Source: an uncultured Phascolarctobacterium sp. (lineage in GTDB: Bacteria > Bacillota > Negativicutes > Acidaminococcales > Acidaminococcaceae). Taken from it: a stretch of 8,394 nt of DNA. The notes beneath the pieces are model-generated. The model saw only the letters and a list, made by a program, of their open reading frames with translations. It was not told the origin of the DNA and did no database searches. Position 1 is the first letter of the stretch, and each line of letters opens with the position of its first letter. The stretch covers positions 1 to 8,394 of the forward strand of contig CALCUU010000077.1 of assembly GCA_937906915.1 (NCBI GenBank), written 5' to 3'. The translations under genes were made by a program, and so were the position numbers. This document shows positions 6,774-8,394 of this stretch, one piece after another.

Positions 6774-7912
6774 TGTCTGCCGCCACGGTGAATGATGTTC
6801 TCGCCAAAGCGTTTCTTTAAATTGTCAATGGTAGCGTTGCGCTGAAGAAGCTTGGTATTTTCTTCAAAGCCAAGTGTGCCACAGCTACCGTCCTGCAAAT
6901 GGGAGACCGTCACGCCCAAAAGGCGCACCCCATTTTGATAGCTTACTCCCTGCAAAAGCTTTACCGCTAAAGCAAAAATTTCCTCGTCGCAGGAAATATC
7001 TCCCTCACTGCTAATGCTACGGGTAATGGTTTTGAAATCCTTAAACTTCACTTTTAAGGTAACCGTCCTACCGCTGTACCCCTTTTTGCGTAAGCGGAAG
7101 CCTGTCTGCCCACTCAGTTCCAAAATGGCAGCCTTGCACTCGTCAAAAGTGAATAAATCTTTTTCAAAGGTGGTCTCCCTGCCAATGGACTTAGGTGCTG
7201 TTTCGGGAACAACTGGTCTATCGTCCAAGCCCTGCGCCAAAAGCTGAACCTTATCTGCATTTTTGCCAAAGACTTTTTGCACGATACGCTTATCTGCTTT
7301 CGCCAGTTGTCCAATCGTAGCAATGCCATACTGCAGCAAAGTATTCCTAGCCGCAGAGCCAATGCCAAAAATTTTCGTCACAGGCAGTGGTGCAATAAAG
7401 TCTCGCGCCTTTTCGTGAGTAATTATTGTAAAGCCGTCAGGCTTTTGTAAATCGGAAGCCATCTTCGCCAAAAACTTATTAGGTGCCAAGCCTACGGAAC
7501 AGGTCAAGCCAATCTCGTTTTTGATACGTTCTTTGATGCGCCAACCAATGTTACGCACATCTCCGCACAAACGCTCCATTCCAGTTACATCAAGGAAGGC
7601 TTCGTCAATGGAAAGCTGTTCCACGACAGGAGCTTCCTCACCAAAGATGCGCATTATCTCACAGGAAACTTCCTTGTAGCGCCACATTCTTCCCGGTAAA
7701 AACTCAGCGTGGGGACACAGCCTGCGCGCTTCCACAGTTGGCATTGCGGAATGCACGCCAAACTTGCGCGCCTCGTAGGAGCAGGTGGAAACAACGCCAC
7801 GACAAGATTGCCCACCTACGATAATGGGCTTGCCACGCAATTCAGGATTATCTAATTGTTCCACGGATGCGAAGAAGGCGTCCATATCGATGTGAAGAAT
7901 CCACCTAACCAT
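6767..7912 (-). CDS. dinB: DNA polymerase IV (Y-family, translesion)
   Basis: Error-prone Y-family DNA polymerase that extends mismatched ends and bypasses lesions. The 381 residues include palm, fingers and thumb with catalytic acidic residues D9 (HIDMDAFFAS) and D103/E104 (SIDEAFLDV). A probable steric-gate F14 is present, along with the fingers motif CSYEARKFGVHSAMP (44-58) and the conserved SVGLAPNKFLAKMASDLQKPDG (139-160). A helix-hairpin-helix region lies at about 180-205, and the little-finger domain spans about 240-345. The C-terminus ends in the usual DNLKKRFGENIIHRG element. The QLxLF-like clamp-binding motif normally found just before it is not clear (GTLGFEE at 345-351). The ATG at 7912 sits behind AGGTGA, which overlaps the TAG stop of the upstream permease (8-nt gap), so translation is probably coupled. 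No LexA-type box is recognisable in the short gap. Confidence 0.96.
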   Translation of the reverse strand: MVRWILHIDMDAFFASVEQLDNPELRGKPIIVGGQSCRGVVSTCSYEARKFGVHSAMPTVEARRLCPHAEFLPGRMWRYKEVSCEIMRIFGEEAPVVEQLSIDEAFLDVTGMERLCGDVRNIGWRIKERIKNEIGLTCSVGLAPNKFLAKMASDLQKPDGFTIITHEKARDFIAPLPVTKIFGIGSAARNTLLQYGIATIGQLAKADKRIVQKVFGKNADKVQLLAQGLDDRPVVPETAPKSIGRETTFEKDLFTFDECKAAILELSGQTGFRLRKKGYSGRTVTLKVKFKDFKTITRSISSEGDISCDEEIFALAVKLLQGVSYQNGVRLLGVTVSHLQDGSCGTLGFEENTKLLQRNATIDNLKKRFGENIIHRGGRHS

Positions 7913-7920
7913 AATATCAC

Positions 7921-8394
7921 CTAAAAATGTATATACTCCGTCATTTCCCTAAATACAGAAACGTCAAGATAGTCAATGTAATTAACTACGCATACGAAGT
8001 AAGTCACTGCCCCGATTAAAACTAAACCGAGGAAATTATAGAACAAGAACATCCGCAGGTAGCTTCCTGCTTGGTAAGGATGCTCTGCAGCAAAAAGCTT
8101 GTAGGAAATTACACTTGCCATAGAGGCAATCAAGGTTCCCAAGCCACCAATGTTTACGCCCAAAAGCAAAGCATCTGCTTCACGGGTCAAGCCTGCAAGG
8201 AGCATTGCCGCAGGCACGTTGCTAATGAACTGGCTACTAATGAGCGCCGCAAAATAAGTTCCTTCCGTACTACCTAAGATGTGGTCACGCAAGTAGCTAA
8301 CTAAATCCGTATGGCTAATGTTACCAATGAAAACAAAGAAGCCAATGAATGTAAGAAGCAAACTATAGTCAACTTCTTTTACCAGCTTGCGGTT
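7921..8394 (-). CDS. Ion transporter superfamily permease (ArsB/NhaD/CitM-like), N-terminus cut by window edge
   Basis: C-terminal 157 residues of a polytopic membrane transporter; the frame is open to the right edge and the gene begins outside the window. Visible are VDYSLLLTFIGFFVFIGN (9-25), the signature SSQFISNVPAAMLLAGLT (53-70) and a second conserved loop, GVNIGGLGTLIASMASVISYKLF (79-101). A final helix (about 115-137) and a short tail follow. The S-x(2)-SNVPA and GGLGT motifs are typical of the IT superfamily (ArsB, NhaD, CitMHS and related anion or sodium/proton carriers). The part in view does not distinguish arsenite, citrate/dicarboxylate or sodium/proton substrates. A TTG at 8361 should not be taken as the start because it lies inside a transmembrane helix. 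Its stop overlaps the dinB ribosome binding site, so the two genes are probably co-transcribed. Confidence 0.85.
   Translation of the reverse strand, partial: NRKLVKEVDYSLLLTFIGFFVFIGNISHTDLVSYLRDHILGSTEGTYFAALISSQFISNVPAAMLLAGLTREADALLLGVNIGGLGTLIASMASVISYKLFAAEHPYQAGSYLRMFLFYNFLGLVLIGAVTYFVCVVNYIDYLDVSVFREMTEYIHF

Noticed and set aside
7921..8361. TTG at 8361 as the start of the rightmost gene
   Set aside because: The frame is open to the window edge, and the residues before the TTG continue the conserved transporter sequence, so the gene is partial rather than short.

Overview
The window looks like ordinary chromosome from a low-to-moderate GC member of the Bacillota (Firmicutes). The support is strong AGGAG-type ribosome binding sites, sigma-A style promoters, a perfect parS site of the type bound by chromosomal ParB/Spo0J, an ECF-type BioY, and the family mix (AbgT, PepT, DUF2130). 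A Negativicutes-like genome is possible, but this is inferred from gene content only. There is no sign of a phage, insertion sequence, CRISPR array, tRNA or rRNA.

All eight genes are on the minus strand, so transcription runs right to left. In transcription order they are: (1) the C-terminal part of an ion-transporter-superfamily permease, cut by the right edge; (2) dinB, DNA polymerase IV, whose ribosome binding site overlaps the permease stop; (3) bioY, the biotin-binding S component of an ECF transporter, with its own consensus promoter and a candidate BirA operator over the -35 box; (4) an EamA/DMT exporter-like protein, 19 nt behind bioY, ending in a UUCG-capped terminator; (5) an AbgT-family transporter behind a strong extended -10 promoter; (6) pepT, 21 nt behind it, closed by a strong terminator directly after its stop; (7) a DUF2130 coiled-coil protein with a PD-(D/E)XK-like core; (8) nfo, endonuclease IV, cut by the left edge.

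This gives three or four transcription units: permease-dinB, bioY-EamA (biotin-linked), abgT-pepT (uptake and hydrolysis of peptide-like compounds) and DUF2130-nfo (putative nuclease plus abasic-site repair). The most notable signal is non-coding. The 40-nt gap between the DUF2130 gene and nfo holds the 16-bp perfect palindrome TGTTTCACGTGAAACA at 823-838, which matches the ParB-binding centromere parS. It implies that the window lies in the origin-proximal part of the chromosome. The uniform gene direction would place oriC to the right of the window if the genes are co-directional with replication.

No clearly new multi-gene system is visible. The best leads are the parS site, the candidate BirA operator, the DUF2130 putative nuclease next to nfo, and the AbgT-PepT pairing.
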